64,000 nucleotides of DNA from Takifugu bimaculatus (Eukaryota; Chordata; Actinopteri; Tetraodontiformes; Tetraodontidae), in contig CP034994.1 in NCBI GenBank assembly GCA_004026145.2, positions 16,716,400 through 16,780,399 of the forward strand, read 5' to 3'. Below are positions 23,114 to 33,600 of this stretch, piece after piece (positions within the stretch are counted from its first letter, which is position 1; every line of letters begins with the position of its first letter). The position numbers and the translations under genes are program-made. The notes under the pieces were generated by a model that did not search any database, was not told where the DNA came from, and saw only the letters and a list, made by a program, of their open reading frames with translations.

Positions 23114-23458
23114 AAGCTGGGGAACAGTAGTCTGTATAAGATGGGGAAGAAGGGGAAAAAAGGGGAAAAAAGGGGGAAGAAGAGAAGGAAAGACAGAAGT
23201 TCGAATCCCACCCGGACCCAAAAATGATAGAATTATTTTTGTAAAACTTTTAATTTATAACAAAGAGAATATGTATGTACAATTGTGAACAAAATGACAT
23301 TCACATTTAAGCATTTATAAAGCTGAAATTGTCAAAGAAACAAATCAAACCCCAATGAAACCTTGATACAACTATGAAATAAGATGTAAAACTTGCAGTG
23401 GAACTCAAAGGGCAGAACAGCCCACAGGGATAAGCATATTAAAAGTAACAATATTGCA

Positions 23459-24547
23459 TTACTGTCTCATCTGCTTCAGACACTGTTCCTTGGTGAGAGC
23501 CTCAGTGTTTGGACAGTATATTTTTCCTTTGTACTGAAGAGGGTGGCTGATGGTCCACTGGAGGCAACTGCAGGATCAATTTGCCATAACCTAGGTTTTG
23601 CCTGTCCAGCTGTATTTGCTGGCATGTTGTAGGTGTGCAGCTGGTAAACTGGGGGCTGGCGTTGGTACTGTGGCAGAGAGATGGGTTTTGTTTTTGCACA
23701 GGGCAATGGGTCAGCTGGCCGTTGCACACCTTGCAAAAGAACAGACGCCTCCTGACCCTTCAGCCGTTGGTTATACCACTGCATGAGGGTGGTCTGGTTC
23801 ACTACAACAAGTTGAAGGGTTGTCTGCTGCATTAGTGTCCCATTGCACAGAACCAGCTGCCGGATCTTTTTGTAATCCTGTAAAATTAGAGACCATCGCG
23901 ATACGCTGTGTTGTCCTCTCGTATGAATGTTGCACAGCCTCGCGAAGATGGTCTCTATCAGGCGACAGCAGTTTGGCCACTGAGCTGGTGAACCACTTGA
24001 GCCAAGAACACACCGTTTTGTACTTTCCACCCCAGGAGTGAACACAGCCTTCTTTTTAGGAGACCTGAACCGCCCAGTTAGCAACCGGTCCTGATGTCTT
24101 GCAGCATACACAATCCTGTCTTTGTCAAATTTGTCAAGACTCTGCCACAAACCCAGAATGGTGCTAACTTGTTGATTGTTCAGGGTCAATCCCGTCTGCT
24201 CTCGTAGCTCCACCAAGTATTCAGCCAGTTCATCTACACGGTCCGTTCCAGGAATGCTGCGGTTGTCTCCAGCCTGGAAAATAAAAACTGATATTTAGCT
24301 TCTGTGGCATCACAATTTCCTTGTCACTACTTAAATTCTTGCAGACAGACAGATGTCAGGGACCCGACGAGAACCCAAATGCAACACCGGAGTTCGACGG
24401 AACACAGCTTTATTATCAGGAATAGACAGCAGACAGTATTCACCGGGGAGCCGGCAGGATAGAATAGTTGGGGAAGGTGGAAGGTGATCTATAGATCGAC
24501 TGAGAATTTATTTATTTATCACTTACATCCTGTTGTGAAGAGGACAT
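23459..24547 (-). CDS. Uncharacterised spliced fish gene, possibly decayed
   Basis: I cannot name this gene. A first exon (24547-24527, MSSSQQD, donor GTAAGT) joins in phase to a long exon beginning at 24273 (acceptor TTTTATTTTCCAG). That exon reads AGDNRSIPGTDRVDELAEYL and continues through GRFRSPKKKAVFTPGVESTK without a stop to 23476. A separate frame, 23533-23459, preceded by an acceptor-like CTCTTCAG, reads YKGKIYCPNTEALTKEQCLK and ends MRQ-stop. It resembles the last half of a zinc ribbon; the expected first cysteine pair is degenerate. The wording resembles a multi-copy, unnamed teleost protein family that I recall only loosely. Intact splice sites suggest a real gene; the broken 3' end suggests decay, a missed exon or a sequence error. 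Confidence 0.45.
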
Positions 24548-25381
24548 GGAAGAAGGAAGCTGGGGCTGAAGCAAAACTGTAGATGACTGAAGAGGAGGCC
24601 CAGCTGGAGGTGGAGGAGGCACGGCTGGAGGTTTTTTTGGTAGACATTTTCTGTCATGTTATAACATAACATAACTCAGCTGCAGAGGGCACTTTTCTAT
24701 CTGTAACAACAAAAAAACTTACTCTTGTTTCACATAACATAATAGCTGACTAATAAATGTGTAAACACCCTGCTGAATGTAACAGTTAACCGTGTTAAGT
24801 TCTTCAGAGGGATTTTTATCCTGCTAATAGTTATAAATCTAGATAGATTATATCCTTTCTGTCTATACCTGAGGGAAAAATGTAGTCTGCTATCTGAAAT
24901 GATTAATGTAAGTCGTTTTAGGTTGGTCGTTTCACCTGAGTGTAAAGGTCATGCCATTTCTTTTGTCTGTCGTAACATAACATAATGTTATAACAAGTAA
25001 TCAGAAACGACGCAGTCCAGCGTACAACTGCCCAAGAAAACAAGCAATTTCATCGGCAGAAAAAAAAAATACAGCCAGCTAAAGCTATGGCAGCAACTGC
25101 ACAAACTTTATTGCAAAACTCCCGATGATCAAGTTACATTAGCGTTACAAATGCCTGACATGACTTGGACATATTGCATTAAGCATTTACGGTGATATTT
25201 TATGTGAAATGAAAAAAAAAAACGTAACGAATAACAGACCGCAATTTGCGCACGTACCTTGTCAAAATCCACGGAGATGTCCGGAATAAACAGCGGGCAG
25301 ACTTTTAAATAATAAATCAACTCTAGGATCGATTGGCTTTTCCAAAGTTTGAGACCGCAGTTTAATTTAAGGCGGGACGTC
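24548..25381. other. Upstream flank of the uncharacterised minus-strand gene
   Basis: No further exon could be supported. Several ATAACATAACATAA words occur at about 24658-24980. The stretch ends at the CCAAT-rich minisatellite, which could serve as a promoter for the minus-strand gene. Confidence 0.35.
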
Positions 25382-25605
25382 GAAAGATTGAATCGCGTAT
25401 ATGATTGGCTGTTGAAAGATTGAAAAGCGCATATGATTGGCTGTTGAAAGATTGAATGGCGCATATGACTGGCTGTTGAAAGATTGGATCGGCGACGCGA
25501 CTGGCTGTCGAAAGATTGGATCGGCGACGCGACTGGCTGTCGAAAGATTGGATCGGCGACGCGACTGGCTGTCGAAAGATTGAATGGCGCATATGACTGG
25601 CTGGG
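25382..25605. repeat. 32-bp minisatellite, seven exact-length units
   Basis: Seven units of exactly 32 bases begin GAAAGATTG and end GGCTGTT, GGCTGTC or GGCTGGG. Units 4-6 are identical and carry a CpG-rich core (GGATCGGCGACGCGACTGG). Units 1-3 and 7 carry an AT-rich variant with GCATATGA. Units 1-2 contain ATTGGCTG, an inverted CCAAT box; units 4-6 have ATTGG at another position. The array directly abuts the tRNA cluster. Confidence 0.9.
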
Positions 25606-25637
25606 CTTATACAGCTTTTCGCTCGCCGGGTAGCGCC

Positions 25638-25672
25638 ATGGGCCCAGCACGCTTCCGCTGCGCCACTCTGCT
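25638..25672 (-). pseudogene. 5' half of an initiator tRNA-Met
   Basis: The minus strand reads the acceptor 5' strand, D arm and anticodon stem up to the anticodon (CCCAT) and then stops matching. It sits on the left edge of short spacer S. Confidence 0.85.
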
Positions 25673-25833
25673 GACAGGCTCGCAGAGGATCCCTGATCGT
25701 CCTGGTTCCTGGTTCCTTTCCTGTGCGTTATGCGCGCGAGATGACTCAGCATTTTCGGAAATGTGTCCCACAACTGCTGCGTCATCTGTGAACTTCACAA
25801 TTTCCTTTTCTGATATGCTGAAGAAGCATCAAA
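25673..25833 (+). repeat. Short spacer S, copy 1, with LINE reverse-transcriptase fragment
   Basis: This spacer lies between a minus-strand tRNA half and a plus-strand tRNA. On the minus strand it reads KFTDDAAVVGHISENAES, which resembles the F-x-DD catalytic motif of non-LTR retrotransposon reverse transcriptase. Homologous copies lie at 28160-28293 (same orientation), 27480-27619 (inverted) and 14736-14870. Confidence 0.75.
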
Positions 25834-25905
25834 AGCAGAGTGGCGCAGCGGAAGCGTGCTGGGCCCATAACCCAGAGGTCGATGGATCGAAACTATCCTC
25901 TGCTA
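25834..25905 (+). tRNA. Initiator tRNA-Met (CAT), one substitution
   Basis: A full 72-base copy with anticodon CAT. It differs from the canonical copy at one position: AACTATCC instead of AACCATCC, which changes a G-C pair at the T stem to G-U. TTTT at 25910-25913 is a Pol III terminator. It may still be functional. Confidence 0.85.
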
Positions 25906-26318
25906 GGCCTTTTATTACAAAGTCCACAAAGTCAGAAATCCCACCATGCTCAATATAACACAGCTACACCCAACAAAAGCTGCTGATTTCCTTTTGTAAA
26001 GAGCAACATTAGCACGCTTCTGCAGCACCACTCTCTACGTCAACTCTCATTAAGCGGGAGATAAATAAAGTATACATTTAAAAAAGGACCCCAGTCATGC
26101 TGCATATCAACGTTTGAAAGATTGTTTGGGCTGCTGTAGTGATACTGTCAAATTGGATGTGAATGACGTGCTAAATATGATTTACTTGAACATTGTAGCA
26201 GTGAAGTTTGACAGAGCTTGAACACCTCACAAACTGCAGTGGACCACGTCCATCAAGTGGACTATTTCATTATTAATAGGGGGACATCGCAGTGATTAAG
26301 GTAAAGCAAGAAAGGGCC
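25906..26318 (+). repeat. Long spacer L, copy 1
   Basis: This 413-bp segment lies between two inverted tRNA genes. It is nearly identical to 28368-28763 in the same orientation and to 27692-28087 in reverse complement, apart from two small extra segments near 26206 and 26250. At 26011-26036 it contains a decayed 5' half of tRNA-iMet. No coding frame is supported. Confidence 0.85.
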
Positions 26319-26390
26319 TAGCAGAGGATGGTTTCGAGCCATCGACCTCTGGGTTATGGGCCCAGCACGCTTCCGCTGCACCACTCTGCT
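26319..26390 (-). tRNA. Initiator tRNA-Met (CAT), two substitutions
   Basis: A full 72-base copy with two changes: GGCTCGAAA instead of GGATCGAAA in the T loop and TGGTGCAG instead of TGGCGCAG near the D stem. The T-loop change falls inside the Pol III B box, so it may be weak or inactive. Confidence 0.75.
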
Positions 26391-26849
26391 CTATAGTAGC
26401 TGCATGCATATCAGAACAAGAAGAGATAGAAAAAAACACCAAGCGAAAAAAGTTTTTCATTAATAATTTCATAAATACCTGAAGGATTACAGATCTTTAG
26501 ACATTAGGATGATCTAATAAAGAACATTTCAATGATTTAGTTAGAGACAATGTAGTTAAGGTAATTCAGCAAGCAAAAAAAAAGGTTGTGCATCCTCCCT
26601 CCACCTGAGCTATGAAAGCCCCATTAAGGAGGACATAAACGTTCTTCATGTTTACTCAGAGTTTGCTTAATTTCATTTTATCAACGACCAAAGTAACAAA
26701 TTTGCCGAATGAAGGAATCAAACATGCTGCTCTGCACCGGTATGCTGACATTGATTCTGAGCTGAGTGTTGTGCTTTTGTACAGTCAGACAAATGTTTCC
26801 ACATCAAGGAGCCTGTTTTTGTTCATCATATCTGGAACCAGCCTCTGTA
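26391..26849. other. Unique DNA inside the tRNA array
   Basis: This stretch does not match the L or S spacers and contains no supported gene. It separates the first array block from the relic at 26850. Confidence 0.4.
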
Positions 26850-26887
26850 GGTAGAGGATGGTTCCGGTCCATCGACCTCTGGGTTAT
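26850..26887 (-). pseudogene. 3' half of an initiator tRNA-Met, decayed
   Basis: The minus strand matches the T arm and the anticodon 3' side with several substitutions (GGTTCCGGTCC on the + strand). The 5' half is absent. The following 26888-27479 shows no other feature. Confidence 0.75.
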
Positions 26888-27479
26888 AGATTATCCTTCC
26901 TCTGCTCTGTTTTAAAGACAGCATTATACTGTATAACAGGCACTCTGCTGTAGTTTTTAAATAACTAGCAGATAATAACTAGATAACTAGAGTTCCTCAA
27001 TCAGGCTGGAAATGTCACCTTCTTAGGAAAGCTCGCTGTATGTGCTGTCTGCATTCTCCCTTCAGGGAGGCACTTTTCTGATGCACACCTGTACTGGAGG
27101 TTTGGTGCCTTCAATATAAACTTTCTTCCCGATCAGTGTTTTGTGGCTTTTTAATTTAAAAACGTATCCAGAGTGCTTTTGTGACAAAATCTTCCATGAC
27201 AGGGTCTTTCTGGTTTTAGAACACATCATTTGCAGGTGAATATTAAAAACTCTGCATTGTATTTAATATAGAAAGTTGAAGAGGGTTGGCACAGATACTT
27301 TGGGCATTGCTTTTTTACTGAAATTATTGTGCAAATTGAAATAAAAATCACGCAATTTGAATGTTGAATCATAATGATATGACCATGGATGTGCAGCGGC
27401 TTCTCAAGCTACCGACTTCTTGCCCTTTTGCAGGGATGGGTCCTTCCCTTTGCTGTGTAATCTGTGGGTGTAACACACC

Positions 27480-27619
27480 TAAGCAGCCGCATTGTCAAGT
27501 TCACAGATGACGCAGCAGTTGTGGGACACGTTTCAGAAAATGCTGAGTCAACTAACGCACACAACGCATAGGAAAGGAACCAGGAACCAGGATAATCGGG
27601 GATGCTAATTGACCCTGTG
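27480..27619 (-). repeat. Short spacer S, inverted copy
   Basis: This is the reverse complement of the spacers at 25673 and 28160. Read on the plus strand it gives KFTDDAAVVGHVSENAEST, the same reverse-transcriptase-like motif. It leads directly into the canonical tRNA at 27620. Confidence 0.8.
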
Positions 27620-27691
27620 AGCAGAGTGGCGCAGCGGAAGCGTGCTGGGCCCATAACCCAGAGGTCGATGGATCGAAACCATCCTCTGCTA
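27620..27691 (+). tRNA. Initiator tRNA-Met (CAT), canonical copy
   Basis: A full 72-base copy identical to the canonical sequence, with anticodon CAT and a TTTT terminator at 27696-27699. It is the best candidate for an active gene within the array. Confidence 0.93.
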
Positions 27692-28087
27692 GGCCTTTTC
27701 TTGCTTTACCTTAATCACTGCTGATGTCCCCGTATTAATAATGAAATAGTCAACTTGATGAACGCAGTTTGTGAGGTGTTCAAGCTACGTCAAACTACAA
27801 TGTTCAAGTAAATCATATTTAGCACGTCATTAACATCCAATTTGACAGTATCACTACAGCAACTCAAACAATCTTTCAAACGTTGATATGCGGCATGACT
27901 GGGGTCCTTTTTGAAATGTACACTTTATTCATCTCTCGCTTAATGAGAGTTGACGTAGAGAGTGGTGCTGCAGAAGCGTGCTAATGTTGCTCTTTACAAA
28001 AGGAAATCAGCAGCTTTTGTTGGGTGTAGCTGTGTTATATTGAGCATGGTGGGATTTCTTACTTTGTGGACTTGGTAATAAAAGGCC
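27692..28087 (-). repeat. Long spacer L, inverted copy
   Basis: This 396-bp segment is the reverse complement of 28368-28763 with few differences. It lies between a plus-strand and a minus-strand tRNA, exactly as the forward copies do. The tRNA half relic is at 27957-27982, now on the plus strand. Confidence 0.88.
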
Positions 28088-28159
28088 TAGCAGAGGATGG
28101 TTTCGATCCATCGACCTTTGGGTTATGGGCCCAGCACGCTTCCTCTGCGCCACTCTACT
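28088..28159 (-). tRNA. Initiator tRNA-Met (CAT), diverged copy
   Basis: A full 72-base copy with three substitutions: one in the acceptor 5' strand (AGTAGAG), one in the D region (GCAGAGGAAG) and one in the anticodon stem (CCAAAGG). The acceptor and anticodon pairing are weakened, so it is probably a pseudogene. Confidence 0.7.
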
Positions 28160-28293
28160 CGATGACAAAATGCCTAGCATTAGCGTTATGTGCCTTAGTT
28201 GACTCAGCATTTTCAGAAATGTGTCCCACAACTGCTGCGTCATCTGTGAACTTAACAATTTCTTGTTCTGATATGCTAGCAGAAGCAGTCAAA
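28160..28293 (+). repeat. Short spacer S, copy 2
   Basis: Same orientation as 25673-25833, again between a minus-strand and a plus-strand tRNA. The minus strand again reads KFTDDAAVVGHISENAEST. Confidence 0.8.
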
Positions 28294-28367
28294 AGCAGAG
28301 TGGCGCAGAGGAAGCGTGCTGGGCCCATAACCCAGAGGTTCGATGGATTCGAAACCATCCTCTGCTA
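28294..28367 (+). tRNA. Initiator tRNA-Met-like, 74 bases with two extra T
   Basis: This copy has an extra T in GAGGTTCG and another in GGATTCGAAA, plus GCAGAGGAAG for GCAGCGGAAG. The insertions distort the variable loop and T loop. It is either a pseudogene or a site of consensus insertion errors. TTTT follows at 28372-28375. Confidence 0.7.
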
Positions 28368-28763
28368 GGCCTTTTATTACCAAGTCCACAAAGTCAGAAA
28401 TCCCACCATGCTCAATATAACACAGCTACACCCAACAAAAGCTGCTGATTTCCTTTTGTAAAGAGCAACATTAGCACACTTCTGTTGCACCACTCTCTAC
28501 GTCAACTCTCATTAAGCGGGAGATAAATAAAGTATACATTTCAAAAAGGACCCCAGTCATGCTGCATATCAACGTTTGAGAGATTGTTTGGGCTGCTGTA
28601 GTGATACTGTCAAATTGGATGTGAATGACGTGCTAAATATGATTTACTTGAACATTGTAGTTTGACGAAGCTTGAACACCTCACAAACTGCGTTCATCAA
28701 GTTGACTATTTCATTATTAATAGGGGGACATCGCAGTGATTAAGGTAAAGCAAGAAAAGGGCC
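28368..28763 (+). repeat. Long spacer L, copy 3
   Basis: This 396-bp segment is nearly identical to 25906-26318 and is the reverse complement of 27692-28087. The internal tRNA half relic is at 28473-28498. Confidence 0.88.
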
Positions 28764-28835
28764 TAGCAGAGGACGGTTTCGATCCATCGACCTCTGGGTT
28801 ATGGGCCCAGCACGCTTCCGCTGCGCCACTCCGCT
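28764..28835 (-). tRNA. Initiator tRNA-Met (CAT), two wobble-preserving substitutions
   Basis: A full 72-base copy with AGCGGAG in the acceptor and CCGTCC in the T stem. Both changes convert a Watson-Crick pair to G-U, so the fold is kept. It marks the right end of the array. Confidence 0.82.
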
Positions 28836-30686
28836 GACAAACCCCAGAAAGAATAACACAGAGAAATCTGACCCATCTCGCAGTTTTAATCAGTCAGATC
28901 TTCATTAACAAAGTCATTATAGGAACAGGAACTTTTAAACATTTAACATCATTCATATTGGAATAGGTTACAAAATTATACTTTTAATATCATAAACCCA
29001 ACATAAAAGCAATAATATAGGACATATGGTAGCAAAATTAGACAGGTGAATGGAATGCGTTGCCTTTAGCTGATGACTCAGGAATATACCATATGAGACA
29101 CTTTATTTATAATTCATGAATGTTAGACACTGTCAAACTTTAGTTCTCTTTAGGATTTGCAAATAGTTGAATAATCTAACAACTTTACTATTGTTGGGTT
29201 CACATGGTGCATTTACAGCTTGTGAATTAGGTATTTCAAAACGAGAATGTTTCATCGTTAGGAAGCCTCCCACACAGAAACCTGGCAGCTTTGCTGTTTA
29301 TGAAATATTATATAGTAGGTTGTTATTTAAAGAATATAATCGTTAGTCCATATCTGCTATAACTCGGCTAATGGTTGTAAAATAGTAAACCGATAATGGA
29401 TCCAGCATAAACAGAATAAAGGAACTAGACAGAGCAATGGCAGCCCACAGAAATCCAATGAGGTTCCAAAACACAGCCAAACTTGATTCTTTGTGATTTA
29501 TTTAGTTTTTTTTAGCTCAAATAAAGACAATTATGGCTTCATACACAACGGCTTTCACTTTCTTTGTCTGGATATCATGTTTCTGTTCATTGCTTGTTTT
29601 TCACTTAAATCCCTCATTTGAAATAACATTTCTACCGATAAACAAATACATCAAGGGATTCTGGGTAAATAACGAGGTGGCTGCAGTCTGTCCTGATCCT
29701 CGACCACAGAGACTGTGAGATCAGCTGATATTCGTCTCTTCCCAGTTCTTATACAGAGTCTATAGGTTATAGTAGGAGCTGGTCAGAATGTGGGATGGAT
29801 ACATAAAGGAGGGAAAAACCATCAGTGGAGATATAACAGTTGAGGCAAACAAAAGGAGAAAGAAATTAATATTTTAGATCCTAATCTTTAGCACAAAAAT
29901 TCTATTAGTAGAAACGGAGAAATTTAAACTCTTAAGAAGACCAAAACCATACACCCAATATTCATAAATATAACACTTATATGTGAAACCTTAAAATAAT
30001 ATCTTCTTTAATATGGGTCTTTCTGTTATATTTCAGACAGTTACCGGTTAACTGCTGCTTTGTTGTTAAAGATGACTGGTTTGGCTCCACAGAAGGGTTG
30101 TGAAAGAATAAAACATGTGCATTGGATATAACATTTTACATTGTGACCACAGAAAATAGGTCCTCAAGTCATCGTAAAGGACAACGGGCATTATTGAAGA
30201 ACGACTGGATGGAAGCAAATGTGCTAATATAACAGAAAAACACAGCCATTACAGGCAAAATCAAGTACAATTGAAATCGTGTGTCTTCAGTGGGAACAGA
30301 AGGTTAAAGAAAGAAACATCACCCAAACAACTATCTCACCCAGTTCAATGAGAATTTCATTAGAAGCAACATCAAACAGCAAAAACAAGGGATGGAGTTT
30401 TCATGCCATTTAAAAACGGGTCGTCAGCGCCAGCAGTGGAGCGAAAAAACCCAACAAAAAACAGAAACTATCCTCGGTAAATATTTTGTTAGATGAAAAC
30501 AGAATATCAGGACCACCCCAACCTCCTCACAAACCAAAAACACAAGTGTAGCAAGCGTCAAAAAAAGAGAAAACACAGTCCAAAGAGTCTTTAAGTCACC
30601 TTCCCGTCCCCAGGTGCTCCGGCAGTGGTCTTTTAGAGAATAACCAGCATAAACGTTGATATTAACAAGGCGAAAACTTTTACTTT
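28836..30686 (-). other. gpr153: 3' flank and probable 3' UTR of GPR153
   Basis: No separate gene is supported. Minus-strand AATAAA signals lie at 29497-29502 and 29102-29107. Either could end a long GPR153 3' UTR; which is used cannot be decided from sequence. Confidence 0.4.
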
Positions 30687-33600
30687 TTAGGTTCTGGAGC
30701 CGACAGAATCCGAGTGCAGGGTGACATATCCCAGGGAGGAAGGTGTGCTTACAAAACTGTTTGTGCTTCCTTTACTTCCGGCGTTGCTCAGGCGCTTCTG
30801 GTGCTCCCAGTCAGCGTCGGCACCGGTCCCGTTTCTGTCGCCCGTCCCTCCCCCTCTGCTGGCCGCGTCCAGGTGAGCCCGTTTCCCACCGCTGTTTACC
30901 CGAACCGCAGGCCCCGGGGCTCTTCCTTCCTCCGGACCTGTCCGGTTTGGGGGACCCCTCGGGTGAGTTGACCCGGCTGTTGCTCCTTTTCTGTTCCGAC
31001 AGTCGCCTGAGCGCCTGCGGCTCGCGCTCAAAGTCGGTGAGCGCGAAGTGCGGGAGCAGGACCGCGTGATGTTCATAAACGTTGGGGATCAGAGAGATGG
31101 TGGATGTGCGCCGCGGGCTCTTTCTGGGGCTCGGCAGCGGCGTCTCGTCTATAAAGTTTATCACCTCGTCGCGGCTGAAGCACCGCAGCTCGTCCTCGTA
31201 GCACTCCCCGCCACAGACCACGCGCGGCAGGTGCTTGAGCGAGTGCACGCTGTCCTCAGAGCGCCGCCGCTTGCGGTGCGGGTGATGGTGATGGTGACGG
31301 TGATGGTGATAGTGGCTCTCCTCGTGGTAGGAGACCAGGCTGTTCCTGCGCCTCTCGTGGTGCGGCAAGGTGCAGCTGTAGTGGGCACTCGCTATCATGT
31401 CCTCGGTGGATCCCCATCGTTGAAGATAGGATGGGATCCGGTCGCTGGTCCGCATATCCGTTTCGTCGTGGGAGTATCTTCTTGTAGGAGGCACCTGGTT
31501 TCAACACAGAGACCGAATCTTTAGTGTATCAGTAACGCACTCAAACATTTTGCACACAGCTAAATGTTAAATAAACAGCAATTTGTGTTGAGGGTGTAAG
31601 TAAAGCTTAAATTAAATAAATTGTTTGCAGTAAGAGGGTTCTTTTGTGCTGAGGAGTTAATTGTGATGCTTTTTTTTTTTCTGTGAATTTATCAATTTTA
31701 ACTTTTGGCTAGAAATAAACACAAAAAAAGAGCTCAATTTTATCTATTCTTTCCCAATTTGTTTATAGACTGTAAAACTACATGTTATACTACATGTTAT
31801 ACTCACGTTCCATTCTGTTCTGACAACTATGCAAGAGAGAGAGGGTTGGTCAGGGTGACATCAAGAGCCACAAGATTGATATGAGTCTGCCCCCCTGTGG
31901 AGGGTTTTAGTATAAGCAGAGAAATGAGACAGCAGATGATACAGTAGCAGGGACCGAGCGGCAGAGGGCAGCACGAGCATTTAGATGAGTAAACAGGCAG
32001 CACAGACAGGGCAGGATGGAGGTGGAGAGAGAGTGAGAGACAAATAAAACCACAAACGAGGCTTTATTCTGCAATCACAGCATTTGAGGAGCACCACAGC
32101 AAGCCTCAAATAAAGTGCTACTTGCTAATGACTTCAATGGCTCTGCTGATTCAAGGTCTAATTGGACTTTAACCCTTCCGGGCAGCAACAAAGTGCGACT
32201 GTTTTGCATTCTTCCTGTAATTGAAACACACGCAGGGATTACATGGCTAAATACTCATACACACAGCTAAAACTGCAGATCATGACAAGAGATGGCTGGA
32301 GAGATGGGTCGGACTTACAGTATGTGGTGATAGCTACTGTATACATCTCTGTTTCAAGGCTTCTGGACTCCAAGTTGAAATCCAACACCAATTTTAATAA
32401 TTAATTCTAAAGAACTGTAAGGATTTAGGCAGCTCGCTGTCTGAAGAAACTGAAGCTTTAATGCTAACAAAGATGACACAGTGGAGAGATGCTTTGTTTG
32501 CAGAGGTTGGCTCTAAAATTAAATATGCTCGCCACAGTCTTCTAGGCCAAGTCCATTTTCATTTTAATTGATATATTTCAGTGTGAAGCCAATATTCTGC
32601 CAATTCTGGTTGGGGGTTTGTGTTGGGTGGCAGTATTTTGTCCGAGAAGGCTGGGGAGTGGCATTTCAAAGCTCTGCATCTGATTGGATGGTGGTTTATA
32701 AATGGAAACAACTCATTTGAGTAGAACATGAATACTGTTCGTCCTTTAGGGCATCCTGAAATATAAAAAGTAAGTTATTTACTTAACCCTTGAAATAAGA
32801 TAAAATATCATCAGAGACACAGATATGACAGATCTACCTTTCTGCTTCTACTGATGGTCATATTTACCAAACAATAGTCAGCAAGACTTTTAATTACGTA
32901 AAAAAAAAAAAAAGAATCTAATTAAAAAGCAATCTGTGGCTTATTCAGGGCTGATGACTTTACAAACATCTGGACGATTCCAGCAACAAAGCATTTAGAG
33001 GCCCAGGAGGGCAGTCCATCATGCACATAAGAAATGAAAAAAAGAAACATTCAGAAATAATAAACTCAACTCATCATGTCAAAAAAAAAAGAAGAAGAAA
33101 ATCAATTAGAAATATACCTGCAAATACTGCATTTTATCTTCCTGTTGTTCCCTCAATGGATAACCTTGTGGAACCCCCCTTTCTAAGGTTGAGAACTCAT
33201 ACTTGGCATTACGGTCTACCGTCATGATTTCAGGCGCCGAGCTATAGTCATATGGTCTGTCATATATTAAGTCGGCATGAATTCCTCCATCTTGGCTGTT
33301 TTCTGCAAAGTGCAGAAAGGCACGGGCGTCAGGATTAGAGAACAAGAACTCAGTACACTCAGACAGACAGACAGACAGACGAATAGATAAGAGAGACAAG
33401 TTCAGTTGTCCAGGTTATTGACTTTACTGTAGGTACGGGTCAGCTCAGGAACACCAGATTTAGCTGAAAATGAGGCTCAAAAAGACCCCAAACCTAATTT
33501 CCATGTCTAACGAGGTGACTAAATGGCCACAGATTGGTTTTGTTATTGGAAAGAAGTGCTGACGTCTGCAACCTCTGAGGGCCTCCTGAGCCACAAACTC

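Noticed and set aside
23190..23220. TTCGAATCCCACC looks like the 3' part of a second tRNA
   Set aside because: The T stem does not pair and no 5' half exists nearby; probably chance or a very old scrap.
25382..25605. CRISPR-like appearance of regularly spaced repeats
   Set aside because: The 32-bp units are contiguous with no unique spacers and the genome is a vertebrate; it is a minisatellite.
30862..30885. CTCF-like core in the GPR153 tail exon (minus strand)
   Set aside because: Only the CCAGCAGAGGG part matches and it lies in coding sequence with biased composition.
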